DNA from: Pseudothermotoga sp.
Lineage (GTDB): Bacteria; Thermotogota; Thermotogae; Thermotogales; DSM-5069
Direction of reading: 5' to 3'
Length of the DNA stretch: 51,833 bases
NCBI GenBank assembly: GCA_003510135.1
Contig: DOKY01000001.1
Location: forward strand, 1-51,833
The notes below the pieces were generated by a model. That model ran no database searches, had not been told where the DNA came from, and saw nothing but the letters and a program-made list of their open reading frames with translations. The translations under genes were made by a program, and so were the position numbers. Of this stretch, positions 15,595 to 24,577 are shown piece by piece (the stretch's first letter is position 1; every line of letters begins with the position of its first letter).

Positions 15595-16955
15595 CTCCCA
15601 AAGAAGAACTCTTTCGGTCTGAGATAGCTCAGTTCAAAACAGAGTTCGACGGCTTCTTTCAGAGGTATCTGACCGCGCTCAACCATGTTTCCAACGACGT
15701 CGCAGAGGACTCTTCTGAACATCTCCGTTCTTGAACCGTAAGACATGAGCTTTCTCGAATCAGTGACCATGCCGACGAAGTTACTCAGCAGATCCACCGA
15801 GGCGATGTATTCAAGATGCGATCGCATGCCTAAAGGACTGTCGTTGAACCACCACGGGGCCCCCAGAAAAACGTTCTCAAAAGATCTCGCTATGGTCGTC
15901 ATAACAGGTAAGTAGCTCATGTCCATACAGTAGAGAACGATCCTGACCTTTCCGTCGAAATCGTTGAAGAAGTCCTTCATACCCCTCGCCACGTCCACGA
16001 AACCGGCTATTATATCGCCGCCACTGTCCGGACCAAGCCTTTCAAATAGTTTGATCCTGTAATCCCTCATGGCTCCAATGTGCAGCTGCATCACCCAGTT
16101 CTTTTCGGCGTTCATCTCTGCAAACCTGTACATCATGAAGGACTGGAATCTCAGATACTCTTCGTAAGATACATCCGATTTCAAGGCCTTATCGAATATC
16201 TCGGACGCCGTCTTTTCATCGATTCTCTGAGCGATGGGCTCGAGCAAGGCATGATCACTGCACACACAACCTGTTTCACCAAAGTGATCGTGAGTTTTCT
16301 TCAGCGCGTCAAGGAAATCGGAAAGCTTTGTGATAGAAACGTTCGTACGCTCCTCAAGCTGTGCGACGAAGTTCTTAAAGTCTGGCGAGTGGACCTTGCA
16401 GAATCTGTCGGGGCGCCACGTCGGCAGTATCTTCGTTCCCTTAACCTTTTCCCGTGCGACGATATGATAATGGAGATCTTCCGCCGGATCGTTGGTCGTG
16501 CACATGATCTCAACACCCATGTTTTGCAAAAGCTTCTGCGGCTTCATGTCATCACTCTGAAGTTTTTCTTTTGCCTTGTTCCAGATGACCTGCGCAGTGT
16601 CTTTCGAAATGATTTCATGGATACCGAAACGTCTTCTCAGATCCAGATGGATCCATTCATAGGTTGGGTTGCCGGCGAATTTCGGGAAGACCTCAGCAAG
16701 TGCGAGCCATTTTTCGTAATTGCTTGCCTTTCCCGTGATCTTCTCTTCCGGAACGTTTCTTCTCCTCATCAATTCCCACACGTAGTGGTCCGTTGCGGCC
16801 TCCGCTTCCCATATGTCGTTCCAGCCTCTGTTCTCAACGATCTCTCTGGCATCGCTGTGGTTGTGCGCATCTACTATCGGAAGATCCTTCACCAAGGGAT
16901 AGATTTCCCTCGCGGTCGAATTGGTCAGAAGATAGTTCTCATCCAAGAAGGCCAT
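15591..16955 (-). CDS. uxaC: glucuronate/galacturonate isomerase
   Basis: 454 residues, the usual UxaC length. Isomerises D-glucuronate to D-fructuronate and D-galacturonate to D-tagaturonate. Amidohydrolase-barrel motifs are clear: VDAHNHSDAREI near the start, THDHFGETGC and CSDHALLE in the middle, GAPWWFNDSPLGM and MVTDSRKLMSYGSR near the end. ATG start after GGGAGG. It follows the racemase by 14 bases and precedes a small overlapping gene. No other uronate genes are in the window, so partners must be elsewhere. Confidence 0.95.
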   Translation of the reverse strand: MAFLDENYLLTNSTAREIYPLVKDLPIVDAHNHSDAREIVENRGWNDIWEAEAATDHYVWELMRRRNVPEEKITGKASNYEKWLALAEVFPKFAGNPTYEWIHLDLRRRFGIHEIISKDTAQVIWNKAKEKLQSDDMKPQKLLQNMGVEIMCTTNDPAEDLHYHIVAREKVKGTKILPTWRPDRFCKVHSPDFKNFVAQLEERTNVSITKLSDFLDALKKTHDHFGETGCVCSDHALLEPIAQRIDEKTASEIFDKALKSDVSYEEYLRFQSFMMYRFAEMNAEKNWVMQLHIGAMRDYRIKLFERLGPDSGGDIIAGFVDVARGMKDFFNDFDGKVRIVLYCMDMSYLPVMTTIARSFENVFLGAPWWFNDSPLGMRSHLEYIASVDLLSNFVGMVTDSRKLMSYGSRTEMFRRVLCDVVGNMVERGQIPLKEAVELCFELSYLRPKEFFFGR

Positions 16956-16969
16956 TCACACAACCTCCC

Positions 16970-18037
16970 TCACACGTAAATCTTTTCAACGTGAGGACAC
17001 GTCATCGCTCTCAACAGAGCTGCATACGTGAGTCTGAAGTTCATCGTATCACCCACGTGGACGCATCTTTCCACATCGCTGATATCAACGATTGTGTGAT
17101 CGCTCGATGCGTGTATAATTTCTACCCTCTCATCCAACGGTTTTAACTGGCCCGGCACAGTGTCTTGCTCTCCAAGGGCGAGGATCGCCCTTCGCCGCCA
17201 ACCTCTGTTGACAAAGTTCGGACGTCTTCCGAAGGCATCGAACCCCGTTTCACCCACTGGAACGGACGGTTTAGTCTTCAGCTCTATCACTTCTGCCTCA
17301 AGTATGAACGCATCTTTCTCAAGCCAGCTTATTTCTCTGTTGTTCGTCACATCTGTACCCAGATAGATCGCCTCTCCCACTCTGAACTGATTCACACCCT
17401 GTGGGAGCCTGCCTTCCTCAACTAACTTCAGAGCTGACGTGTTCCCACCAGAAACAACAGATAAGGACTTTTTCGTGAGTCTTTCGACGTTATCTCTGAT
17501 GTTCAACAACAACTTCATATTTTCCTCGCTTGGCAACACTCCACCGTAACAACCAAGGTTCGTCCCCACACCACACACTTCAGCCCAGTCACATATTTTT
17601 GTGGCCTGTACCACTTCTTCCACCGCGTTTTCGTACCAGACTCCCTCCCTGAGATCACCCACGTCGATCATGTAAATCAACTTCACCCTGCGTTTCTTTT
17701 CTTTGCAGAGTTTTTCTATTCTTCTCACAACATCGAGCTCGGAAACCAAAATGTAGTCGCACAGACTGACGATCCTGTCAAGCTCGCTGAGCTGGGGTAT
17801 CCTGAGCATCATGAAGGGGCCAGTCACACCATTCGAAATCAATCTTTCAACGTTTTGAATTCTCGATTCACCTATGACCCGAACGCCTGCTTCACGGAGC
17901 ACCCTCGCAATGTTTGGATCACCCAGTGTGACCTTCGTGACAGCCACCAGATCGATCTGGTGTTTCGAGAGAAGCCCGAGCACCCTTTCCGCGTTGGCGC
18001 GTATCCTGGAAAGGTTTATGTACAGTCTAGGTCTCAT
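16970..18037 (-). CDS. PLP-dependent amino-acid racemase (ornithine/lysine racemase type)
   Basis: 355 residues of the alanine-racemase N-terminal barrel family, subtype ornithine/lysine racemase. The PLP lysine is Lys35 in VAVTKVT; GESRIQNVERL, the phosphate-binding VSGGNTSAL and NQFRVGEAIYLGTD follow. It lacks the length of true Alr. Thermotoga peptidoglycan contains D-lysine, so a lysine racemase feeding cell-wall synthesis is a good hypothesis; ornithine is the alternative. ATG overlaps the era stop by four bases. Confidence 0.85.
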   Translation of the reverse strand: MRPRLYINLSRIRANAERVLGLLSKHQIDLVAVTKVTLGDPNIARVLREAGVRVIGESRIQNVERLISNGVTGPFMMLRIPQLSELDRIVSLCDYILVSELDVVRRIEKLCKEKKRRVKLIYMIDVGDLREGVWYENAVEEVVQATKICDWAEVCGVGTNLGCYGGVLPSEENMKLLLNIRDNVERLTKKSLSVVSGGNTSALKLVEEGRLPQGVNQFRVGEAIYLGTDVTNNREISWLEKDAFILEAEVIELKTKPSVPVGETGFDAFGRRPNFVNRGWRRRAILALGEQDTVPGQLKPLDERVEIIHASSDHTIVDISDVERCVHVGDTMNFRLTYAALLRAMTCPHVEKIYV

Positions 18038-18927
18038 CGCAGATCATCCTTCATCCCTATCTCGTTCAGGATTATGAAATCTTTGTCGCGCCAGTTCTTC
18101 TTGACCTTCACGTGCAGATCGAGGTATATCTTTTTACCCGTGATCTGCTCCATCTCGAGCCTGGCGAGCGTGCCGATTTGCTTTATCATCCTGCCGTCCT
18201 TGCCTATGAGTATTCCTTTCTGCGATTCTCTCTCGACGTAAATTGTTGCTGCCACGTACGTTACACCGTTTTCCCTCTCGGTTACCTCATCCACGATCAC
18301 CGCAACACAGTGCGGAACTTCATCTCTCGTGAGCAACAGAACCTTTTCGCGGATGATCTCCGCAAACTGGAAAGAGAGTGGACGGTCCGTAACCGTGTCG
18401 GGCGGAAAGTACATTGGACCTTCCGGCATAGCTGACTTGACAGCTTCGAACAGTTCTGCGATTCCCTCGTTTTTGACCACACTGGTGAAGAAAACCTTTT
18501 CAAATTCGTATTTCTGCTGGGCCAGCTCCGCCCACCGATGATAATCATCAGCGAGGTCTATCTTGTTGATCACCAGGAACGTTCTGTTCTTGGAAGCCTT
18601 GAGGAGTTCAACGATACGTTCTTCAGGCTCCCCCAGGCCCTTTGTCGCGTCCACAACGAACAGTATCAGATCCACACCCTTCATCGCCTGTATCGCGGCC
18701 TCGACCATGAAGTGTCCCAGTCTGTGTATGGGCTTATGAATGCCGGGTGTGTCGGTGAAGACGATCTGGTGTTCAGAATCGGTGTAGATACAGCGTATAC
18801 GATTACGCGTCGTTTGTGGTTTCTCAGTCACGATGAGAACCTTTCTTCCCATGAAACTGTTGATCAAACTGGACTTGCCAACGTTTGGTCTCCCGACGAG
18901 TGTGACAAAACCAGACCTCAAATTCAT
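18034..18927 (-). CDS. era: GTPase Era
   Basis: 297 residues. Era binds the 3' end of 16S rRNA and helps mature the small ribosomal subunit. G1 is GRPNVGKSS, G3 is DTPGIHKP, G4 is NKID; the C-terminal KH domain shows GILIGKDGRMIKQIG. The ATG at 18927 overlaps the cdd stop, but it directly abuts GGGAGG; an in-frame TTG two codons later has better spacing and gives the familiar M-x-S-G-F-V start. Sits in the usual cdd-era context. Confidence 0.96.
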   Translation of the reverse strand: MNLRSGFVTLVGRPNVGKSSLINSFMGRKVLIVTEKPQTTRNRIRCIYTDSEHQIVFTDTPGIHKPIHRLGHFMVEAAIQAMKGVDLILFVVDATKGLGEPEERIVELLKASKNRTFLVINKIDLADDYHRWAELAQQKYEFEKVFFTSVVKNEGIAELFEAVKSAMPEGPMYFPPDTVTDRPLSFQFAEIIREKVLLLTRDEVPHCVAVIVDEVTERENGVTYVAATIYVERESQKGILIGKDGRMIKQIGTLARLEMEQITGKKIYLDLHVKVKKNWRDKDFIILNEIGMKDDLR

Positions 18928-19310
18928 CCCTCCCTGAGTTTGAAGGCACGTGGCAGAAGCTCAGAGACTCGGGTCCTTACCACTTCTCCCCTCAGGTTCA
19001 CGAGCAAGACTTCAAAATCTCCGAACTCGCTCATGACCTGCCTGCACGCACCACATGGACTTGCGGGCGAGTCTGTGTTCGCGACAACAACGAGCTTTTC
19101 AAATCTCATTTCACCAGCCGATACGGCCGAGAATATGGCCACCCGCTCCGCACAAACCGACAGGCCGAACGACGCATTCTCCACGTTGCAACCTGTGAAG
19201 ACCTTGCCAGACTTGGTCAAAAGTGCCGCGCCAACCTTGAAGTTAGAGTAGGGAGCGTAGGCTTTGCTCATCGCTTCAATCGCTTTTTCTATCAACTTTG
19301 TCTCGTTCAT
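18924..19310 (-). CDS. cdd: cytidine deaminase
   Basis: 128 residues, normal for the homotetrameric class. Converts cytidine and deoxycytidine to uridine forms in pyrimidine salvage. The catalytic motif is Cys53-Ala-Glu55 and the other zinc ligands are Cys86 and Cys89 in PCGACR; CNVENASFG binds the nucleoside. ATG start; its 5' end overlaps the 3' end of the upstream corC-like gene by 35 bases. Upp at 36281 would use the uracil made further down this pathway. Confidence 0.97.
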   Translation of the reverse strand: MNETKLIEKAIEAMSKAYAPYSNFKVGAALLTKSGKVFTGCNVENASFGLSVCAERVAIFSAVSAGEMRFEKLVVVANTDSPASPCGACRQVMSEFGDFEVLLVNLRGEVVRTRVSELLPRAFKLREG

Positions 19311-20577
19311 CCGTTTCTCCCCTCTTTATCGTCATCAAAACTCTTTCTATCTTACTCTTAGTCGCAGCGACGATTTTGAAATGAAAACCGTTCACGTCCA
19401 GCTCTTCGCCGACGGAAGGGATCCTTTGAAACTGTTCGAGCAAATAACCGGCGAGCGTTTCGTGCTCGGTTGGCGGAAACTCAACGTCGAGTTCTCTTTC
19501 AATGTCGTTCAAAGGTGTCGTGCCCCTCACCATGTAACTGTTTTCCGCGACCTTCTTTATTCCGCTCGTTTCATCGTAATCGTATTCGTCCATGATCTCT
19601 CCCACGAGTTCTTCGAGGATATCCTCCAGCGTTACGATACCTGCGGTGCCACCGAATTCGTCCACCACGATCGCCATGTGCATCTTTTTCTCCTTGAATA
19701 CTCTCAACAACGTACTCACTTTCATGGTTTCCGGCACAAATATGGGTTCCCTCATGATTTCCGACACCTTCTTCTTTCTGGCAACCTCCCATCCCAGCTC
19801 TTCCACGAGCCCCACAGCATCCTTCACATAACAGATGCCTACGATCTCGTCGATGTCTCCTCTGTACACGGGAATGCGTGAATAACCCTCCTCGTTCACA
19901 AGTTTGATGAATTCTTCTATCGTGGCACTCTCACTGATGGCAACCACATCCACCCTGGGTGTCATGATCTCCCTTATGTTGGTCTCGCTCATTTCGAAAG
20001 TACGTTCGACAATCATTCCCTCCTGTTTGCTTATCGTACCACCTTCGGTGCCAGCACTGACAGCGTTTATGATGTCCTCACTGGTTATGAACGGTGTTTT
20101 CCCGGCAGCTTGACCTCCCAGCAGGCGCACCAGCAGGTTACTGATGCGGAGCAGAGGGCTTATCAAAGGAGAAAGGACACGATCCAGGAATCTCAATAGC
20201 CTGTTCACGCGCTGGTAAACACGCTCGGAGTATTCCCTCGCGTAAATCTTCGGTGAAATCTCCCCCACCACGAGGACGATGAAGGTGACGAAGATCGTTC
20301 CAAGCAAAGCCACGAGACCTTCGTTGAAGTTCCTGAACAGCCTGACGAAGAGCAAAGTGGCGACGGATGAAAGCATGAGGTTGACGAAATTGTTCATGAT
20401 CAAAACCGCAGTCAACATACGGTTGACCCTGTGGATCAATTCTTGCTCGTTTCTCTTGATCAGTCTCAGTCTGCTCAAGGACGTCAGGGCCGTCTCTGAC
20501 GCCGAGAAGATCGCTGAGAGGCCCAGTAGCAGGATCATTATCAACAGCTGCAGCAAACTACCGTAAGGATCCTCCAC
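19276..20577 (-). CDS. CNNM/CorC-HlyC membrane protein with CBS pair
   Basis: 433 residues. The N-terminal DUF21/CNNM domain has three to four membrane helices, followed by two CBS domains (IREIMTPRVDVVAI, MREPIFVPETMKVSTLLRVF) and the C-terminal CorC/HlyC domain (GGTAGIVTLEDILEELVGEI). The family is linked to magnesium or cobalt efflux; the name hemolysin is historical. GTG start 8 bases after GGAGGTGG. Placement before cdd and era mirrors the corC/ybeX-era neighbourhoods of many bacteria, though ybeY is not present here. Confidence 0.93.
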   Translation of the reverse strand: MEDPYGSLLQLLIMILLLGLSAIFSASETALTSLSRLRLIKRNEQELIHRVNRMLTAVLIMNNFVNLMLSSVATLLFVRLFRNFNEGLVALLGTIFVTFIVLVVGEISPKIYAREYSERVYQRVNRLLRFLDRVLSPLISPLLRISNLLVRLLGGQAAGKTPFITSEDIINAVSAGTEGGTISKQEGMIVERTFEMSETNIREIMTPRVDVVAISESATIEEFIKLVNEEGYSRIPVYRGDIDEIVGICYVKDAVGLVEELGWEVARKKKVSEIMREPIFVPETMKVSTLLRVFKEKKMHMAIVVDEFGGTAGIVTLEDILEELVGEIMDEYDYDETSGIKKVAENSYMVRGTTPLNDIERELDVEFPPTEHETLAGYLLEQFQRIPSVGEELDVNGFHFKIVAATKSKIERVLMTIKRGETDERDKVDRKSD

Positions 20578-20595
20578 CAGAAAACCACCTCCAGT

Positions 20596-21045
20596 TTAAT
20601 AATGATACTTCTGGTTGCTCAGGATCTTGAAACCTCTGAACAGTTGCTCCAGAAGAACTATCGTTGCGATTCGATGCGTCAGCGTCATCTTTGAAAGGGA
20701 AATTCTTTCGTTCGCCCTCTTCCTTAAGCTGTCATCCACACCGAAAGGCCCACCCACCAGGAAAACGAGCTTGCCTCTCGTCGTGATGAGTTCAGAGATG
20801 TGGTGAGCGAAGGAAATCGAATCAAAATCCTTACCGTGCTCATCCAGAAGGATGAGATAGTCATCGTCTCTCAGCATTCTCAAGACTTTCGCGGCATCTC
20901 TCCTCAAAGAGGAGTCGTTTTCAATATTCTCGTGCCCCAGCTCGAGCAACCTCACTTCAACGAACTGCGATAGCATTTTGATGTATTCTTTAGCGATTCT
21001 CGAGAAATCCTTCATCTTGCCCAAGACGAACACATCAATTCTCAA
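20596..21045 (-). CDS. rlmH: 23S rRNA pseudouridine-1915 N3-methyltransferase
   Basis: 149 residues, a minimal SPOUT methyltransferase. The trefoil-knot S-adenosylmethionine site shows as FLVGGPFGVDD and the C-terminal LSKMTLTHRIATIVLLEQLF then NQKYHY is diagnostic of RlmH. ATG start; its 5' end overlaps the hutI 3' end by 11 bases. It modifies assembled 70S ribosomes. Finding it inside a histidine-catabolism transcript is notable. Confidence 0.96.
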   Translation of the reverse strand: MRIDVFVLGKMKDFSRIAKEYIKMLSQFVEVRLLELGHENIENDSSLRRDAAKVLRMLRDDDYLILLDEHGKDFDSISFAHHISELITTRGKLVFLVGGPFGVDDSLRKRANERISLSKMTLTHRIATIVLLEQLFRGFKILSNQKYHY

Positions 21046-22234
21046 AAACCTGACCTCTCTTCACGACGGCCTTGGGACTCAGACCAATCAAGTACGGAAG
21101 TGTGAGAAGACTCGCCTCATCGTAGAGGACCAGATCTGCCTGCTTTCCAACTTCAACCGTTCCGAGTCTTTCGGAAAGACCGAGTACGGAAGCTGCGTTT
21201 AATGTGTAGGCCGTCAACACTTCTTCCGGGGACATCTTCAGATACCTCACGGCCAGGTGCATGACGAACGTCGGCTCCAGCGTGGGACTCGAACCAGGAT
21301 TGAAGTCGCTCGCGATAGCTACAGGTACGTTCGATTCGATGAGCTTTCGTGCCGGTGCATACGTTTCATTCAAATGAAAGCTCGTTGAAGGCATCAAGAC
21401 TGCGATCGTGCCCGAGCTGGCCAACGCTCGGATGGCATCTTCGTCTATCTTCAAGAGATGATCCGCGGAGACGGCTTTCAGCTCCGCAGCGAGCCTGCTC
21501 GCTCCTATGTTCGAGATCTCGTCCGCGTGCATGCGCAACTTGAAACCTTTTTCCGACGCCTTCATGAGCAAAGTTCTTGCTGATTCCACGTTGAAGGCCC
21601 CAACTTCGCAGAAGATATCAACAAAGTTTGTGTAGTTCTTGACCTCGTCAAGCACGTTGATCAGCTGATCGACATACTCACTCTCACTCAGGCCTTTGGG
21701 AACGGCGTGCGCACCGAGGAAGGTGCAAACGATGTCCTGAGGAACGATTCTGGAAAGTTTGTCGATCACGTTCAACTGCTTCAGCTCGTTTTCCCTGTCG
21801 AGTCCATAACCGCTCTTGCACTCCACAGTTGTTACGCCTTTCTTCAAGAGTTCCCTCAGAAACCTAAGGTTGAACTTCAAAAGGTCCCTTTCTGAAGCTT
21901 TCCTCACTTTCTCGACGGTCTCAAACAACCCCCCACCCGAGCTGTGCAGCTGCAGGTAAGTCGCACCACCCACGCGCTTGAGAAAGTCGTTCTCCCTGAA
22001 ACCGTAGAACGGTATGTGCGTGTGACAGTCCACAAATCCGGGAACTACCAGACCCGCCGTGACAAACCTGGCAAAGCTCTTTGGTTTCGATGTGGAGATT
22101 TCCACTATTTTTCCACTCTCGATCCAGATGTACACACCTTCCAGAAGCTCGACACGGGACATGTCCTGCCCTGACTTCGGGCCGTTACCCTTCGGTGTAC
22201 AGAGTTTGTCCGCAGCTACAACGAGTTCTATCAT
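21035..22234 (-). CDS. hutI: imidazolonepropionase
   Basis: 399 residues. Opens imidazolonepropionate to N-formimino-L-glutamate, the third step of histidine breakdown. Amidohydrolase metal motif DCHTHIPFYGFREND, then GGGLFETVEK, MHADEISNIGASRLA and ASDFNPGSSPT match HutI. ATG overlaps the ftcD stop by four bases, and the product is the substrate of that next enzyme. hutH and hutU are not in this window. Confidence 0.95.
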   Translation of the reverse strand: MIELVVAADKLCTPKGNGPKSGQDMSRVELLEGVYIWIESGKIVEISTSKPKSFARFVTAGLVVPGFVDCHTHIPFYGFRENDFLKRVGGATYLQLHSSGGGLFETVEKVRKASERDLLKFNLRFLRELLKKGVTTVECKSGYGLDRENELKQLNVIDKLSRIVPQDIVCTFLGAHAVPKGLSESEYVDQLINVLDEVKNYTNFVDIFCEVGAFNVESARTLLMKASEKGFKLRMHADEISNIGASRLAAELKAVSADHLLKIDEDAIRALASSGTIAVLMPSTSFHLNETYAPARKLIESNVPVAIASDFNPGSSPTLEPTFVMHLAVRYLKMSPEEVLTAYTLNAASVLGLSERLGTVEVGKQADLVLYDEASLLTLPYLIGLSPKAVVKRGQVFEN

Positions 22235-23157
22235 CGACCCACCTCTTTCAGTTTGTTGGCGAGTATCTCGAGAATCTTGTTCTCTATGATCCTGTTCGCG
22301 TCAAAATCATCGAGCTGCAAGTAAAACTGGGCAACTTGAAGCATCGCTTGCATCGGAACCATGCCTATGATCTCCGTACCCACAACGGGCACGCCGTATC
22401 TTTCCGCTTCTCGCTTTATCGTTTCGAAGACCCTGAACAACGGACTCTTTTTGTAATTTGTCATGTTCATAGATACCTGAACCATGCTTTTTTCCTTCAG
22501 ATCCACGGCGATTGCTTTGACGTACCTGTAACCACCACTGATGTGTCGCACCGCTTTCGCAATCTTCTCGGCGACCTCTATCCTCGTCGTTCCCAGATTC
22601 ACATTGAACGCTATCAGATACTCCCTCGCTCCCACCGCGGTTACACCCGCTGTTGGGTGCACCTCTTCCGGGCCGAAGTCTGGTTTCCAGCGCGGATCTT
22701 TGATCTTCTCGAAGAAGCCTTCGAACTCGCCTTTCCTTATGTCTGCCAGATTTTCCCTGTGGGGTGCCGTCGCTGACCTTTCGTAAAGAAAAACGGGTAC
22801 ATTCAGTTCGTCGCCGATCCGCTTTCCAAGTCTTTTCGACAGTTCCACGCATTCTTCCATCGTGATGTTCATCACCGGCACCAGAGGTATAACGTCCGTC
22901 GCGCCCATGCGCGGATGTTCTCCCTTGTGCGTCCTCAGATCGATGAGTTCCATGGCCTTTTTGGTCATCCTGAAGAGCGCCTCCAAAAGTGGCTCGGGTG
23001 AACCCACCAGCGTCACCACGGACCTGTTGTGATCAACGTCCATTGACCAGTCCAAGATCCACACATCCTGAATTCCTTCAGCCTCAGCAATTATTTGCCT
23101 GACAATCTCTTCTCTTCTTCCCTCACTGAAGTTTGGTGCAGATTCGACTATCTTCAC
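22231..23157 (-). CDS. ftcD: glutamate formimidoyltransferase
   Basis: 308 residues. Moves the formimino group of formiminoglutamate to tetrahydrofolate, releasing glutamate. VESAPNFSEGR at the start, DHNRSVVTLVG and GEHPRMGATDVIPLVPV are hallmark motifs. Only the transferase domain is present; the cyclodeaminase half found in mammalian FTCD is absent. I chose the GTG at 23157, 8 bases after GGGAGG, over the GTG at 23166 that overlaps the site. First gene of the long minus-strand operon. Confidence 0.94.
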   Translation of the reverse strand: MKIVESAPNFSEGRREEIVRQIIAEAEGIQDVWILDWSMDVDHNRSVVTLVGSPEPLLEALFRMTKKAMELIDLRTHKGEHPRMGATDVIPLVPVMNITMEECVELSKRLGKRIGDELNVPVFLYERSATAPHRENLADIRKGEFEGFFEKIKDPRWKPDFGPEEVHPTAGVTAVGAREYLIAFNVNLGTTRIEVAEKIAKAVRHISGGYRYVKAIAVDLKEKSMVQVSMNMTNYKKSPLFRVFETIKREAERYGVPVVGTEIIGMVPMQAMLQVAQFYLQLDDFDANRIIENKILEILANKLKEVGR

Positions 23158-23186
23158 ACACTTCACCTCCCAGTTTCACTAATGTG

Positions 23187-23192
23187 ATTATA
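23187..23192 (-). promoter_or_regulatory. consensus -10 of the ftcD-hutI-rlmH-era operon
   Basis: A perfect TATAAT on the minus strand, 29 bases before the ftcD start, in the 77-base divergent gap with the MscS gene. The -35 region is weak. No comparable promoter was noticed within the operon, so the whole transcript may depend on it. Confidence 0.6.
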
Positions 23193-23234
23193 CTCGAAAC
23201 ACTGTGCTATTATGATGTTTGGAGGTGCATGCGG

Positions 23235-24017
23235 ATGGCCGTGATCGTTAAGTTGATCAAGACCGCAATTACAGTAGCCGTTGCTTATGGTGCGTACCGG
23301 TTATTATATGTAACCATACTCAGAGGCGCAGAAAAACTTGGTAAAGAGCTGCGACTGAAGAACACGCTTCGAATCATACTCCTCACGATTGCCTCCGTTA
23401 TCGCTCTCATGGTTATCCTTGACATCTGGCAGGTGAACCTGTTACCTTACCTGACGGCCCTTGGAATCGGTGGAATTGCGGTAGGTTTGGCAATCCAGGA
23501 ACCACTTTCGAACTTCATCAGCGGTTTGTTAGTGATACTCACAGGGAAACTACGCGAGAGCGATGTCGTCGAGATAGACGGTATCACCGGCATCGTCGAG
23601 GTTGTGAACTACAACCATACGGTACTGAGGACTTTCGATGGGAAGCACGTCCTGGTGCCCAACAAACAGGTGTGGAACCAAAGACTCACCAATTACTGGC
23701 CTACCAACGTTAGAAGATTCACCCTGAAGGTTTCAGTTTCCTACGGAAGCGACCTCGAAAAAGTCCTGGAAATACTCACAAAATGCATTGAAGAAGAACC
23801 ACTGGTTGAGAAATCTCCGGAGCGTTCCAACTCGATAGTTTTCGCCGAATTCGGCCCGTCCTCGATAGACTTCAACGTGAATTTCTGGGTCCAGCGTCAG
23901 AACTATTTCGACGCTTTCAACAGCCTGGCGAACAGAATCAAGAGAGAGCTCGAGGCCAACGGCATCGTAATACCTTTCCCACAACTCGATGTACACATCA
24001 AGGAGAGAGCGAGTTGA
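23235..24017 (+). CDS. small mechanosensitive channel (MscS family)
   Basis: 260 residues from ATG 23235, nine bases after GGAGG; ATG 23229 is only three bases away and less likely. Three membrane helices precede the pore-lining segment GIGGIAVGLAIQEPLSNFISG (near 80-100), then the beta domain (DVVEIDGITGIVEVVNYNHT, VPNKQVWNQRLTNY) and the alpha/beta C-terminal domain. It opens under membrane tension to release solutes in osmotic downshock. Head gene of a plus-strand operon; the next gene starts inside its stop. Confidence 0.93.
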   Translation: MAVIVKLIKTAITVAVAYGAYRLLYVTILRGAEKLGKELRLKNTLRIILLTIASVIALMVILDIWQVNLLPYLTALGIGGIAVGLAIQEPLSNFISGLLVILTGKLRESDVVEIDGITGIVEVVNYNHTVLRTFDGKHVLVPNKQVWNQRLTNYWPTNVRRFTLKVSVSYGSDLEKVLEILTKCIEEEPLVEKSPERSNSIVFAEFGPSSIDFNVNFWVQRQNYFDAFNSLANRIKRELEANGIVIPFPQLDVHIKERAS

Positions 24018-24577
24018 GAACGAGACCGACGGATCTCATCTTCTGCGCCATGGACACCGAAACAACGGGTACTGATCCTCTGGCTGGCGATCGCATAATA
24101 GAAGTCGCCATGGTGCCCATCTACAAGGGTAAGATTCTCTACAGAGGGATCTACCATTCTTTGGTGAACCCGCAGATACGGGTTCCAGCAACAATCGAAA
24201 AGGTGCATGGTATAGGGAACGAACAGTTACAGAACGCACCGACCATGGACGAAGTTTTCGACAAGATTCGCAGTTACGTGAGCAGGTCGGTCATGATCTT
24301 TCATCGTGCACAGTTCGATCTGACCTTTCTCGATTTCACGGCCAAGGATGTCGGAACTTTCCTTCCCACTGTGCGCTTCCTGGACACCTACGAAATTGCC
24401 GAACTGCTCTTCAGAGGGAGAAGGACACTCTCCTGGCTCGCAAGACATTACGATTTGCCAGCACCCACGCACAGAGCTCTGGATGATGCGATCATCACTG
24501 CGAAGATCTTTTTGAGAATGACTCGTGATCTCAGGATGGACATTACCGAACTGGTGAAGACGTGGAGTGGTGGTTGA
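24014..24577 (+). CDS. DEDDh 3'-5' exonuclease (DNA polymerase III epsilon-like)
   Basis: 187 residues. Exonuclease motifs: Exo I DTETTGTDP, Exo II FHRAQFDLTFLD with the catalytic Asp, Exo III THRALDDAIIT with the His-x4-Asp arrangement. TTG start overlapping the mscS stop (TTGA). It lacks any polymerase-binding extension, so it may be a stand-alone proofreading or RNA/DNA trimming enzyme rather than the replicase epsilon subunit. It overlaps the next gene by one base, which suggests matched expression with the PIN-PhoH protein. Confidence 0.88.
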   Translation: MRTRPTDLIFCAMDTETTGTDPLAGDRIIEVAMVPIYKGKILYRGIYHSLVNPQIRVPATIEKVHGIGNEQLQNAPTMDEVFDKIRSYVSRSVMIFHRAQFDLTFLDFTAKDVGTFLPTVRFLDTYEIAELLFRGRRTLSWLARHYDLPAPTHRALDDAIITAKIFLRMTRDLRMDITELVKTWSGG

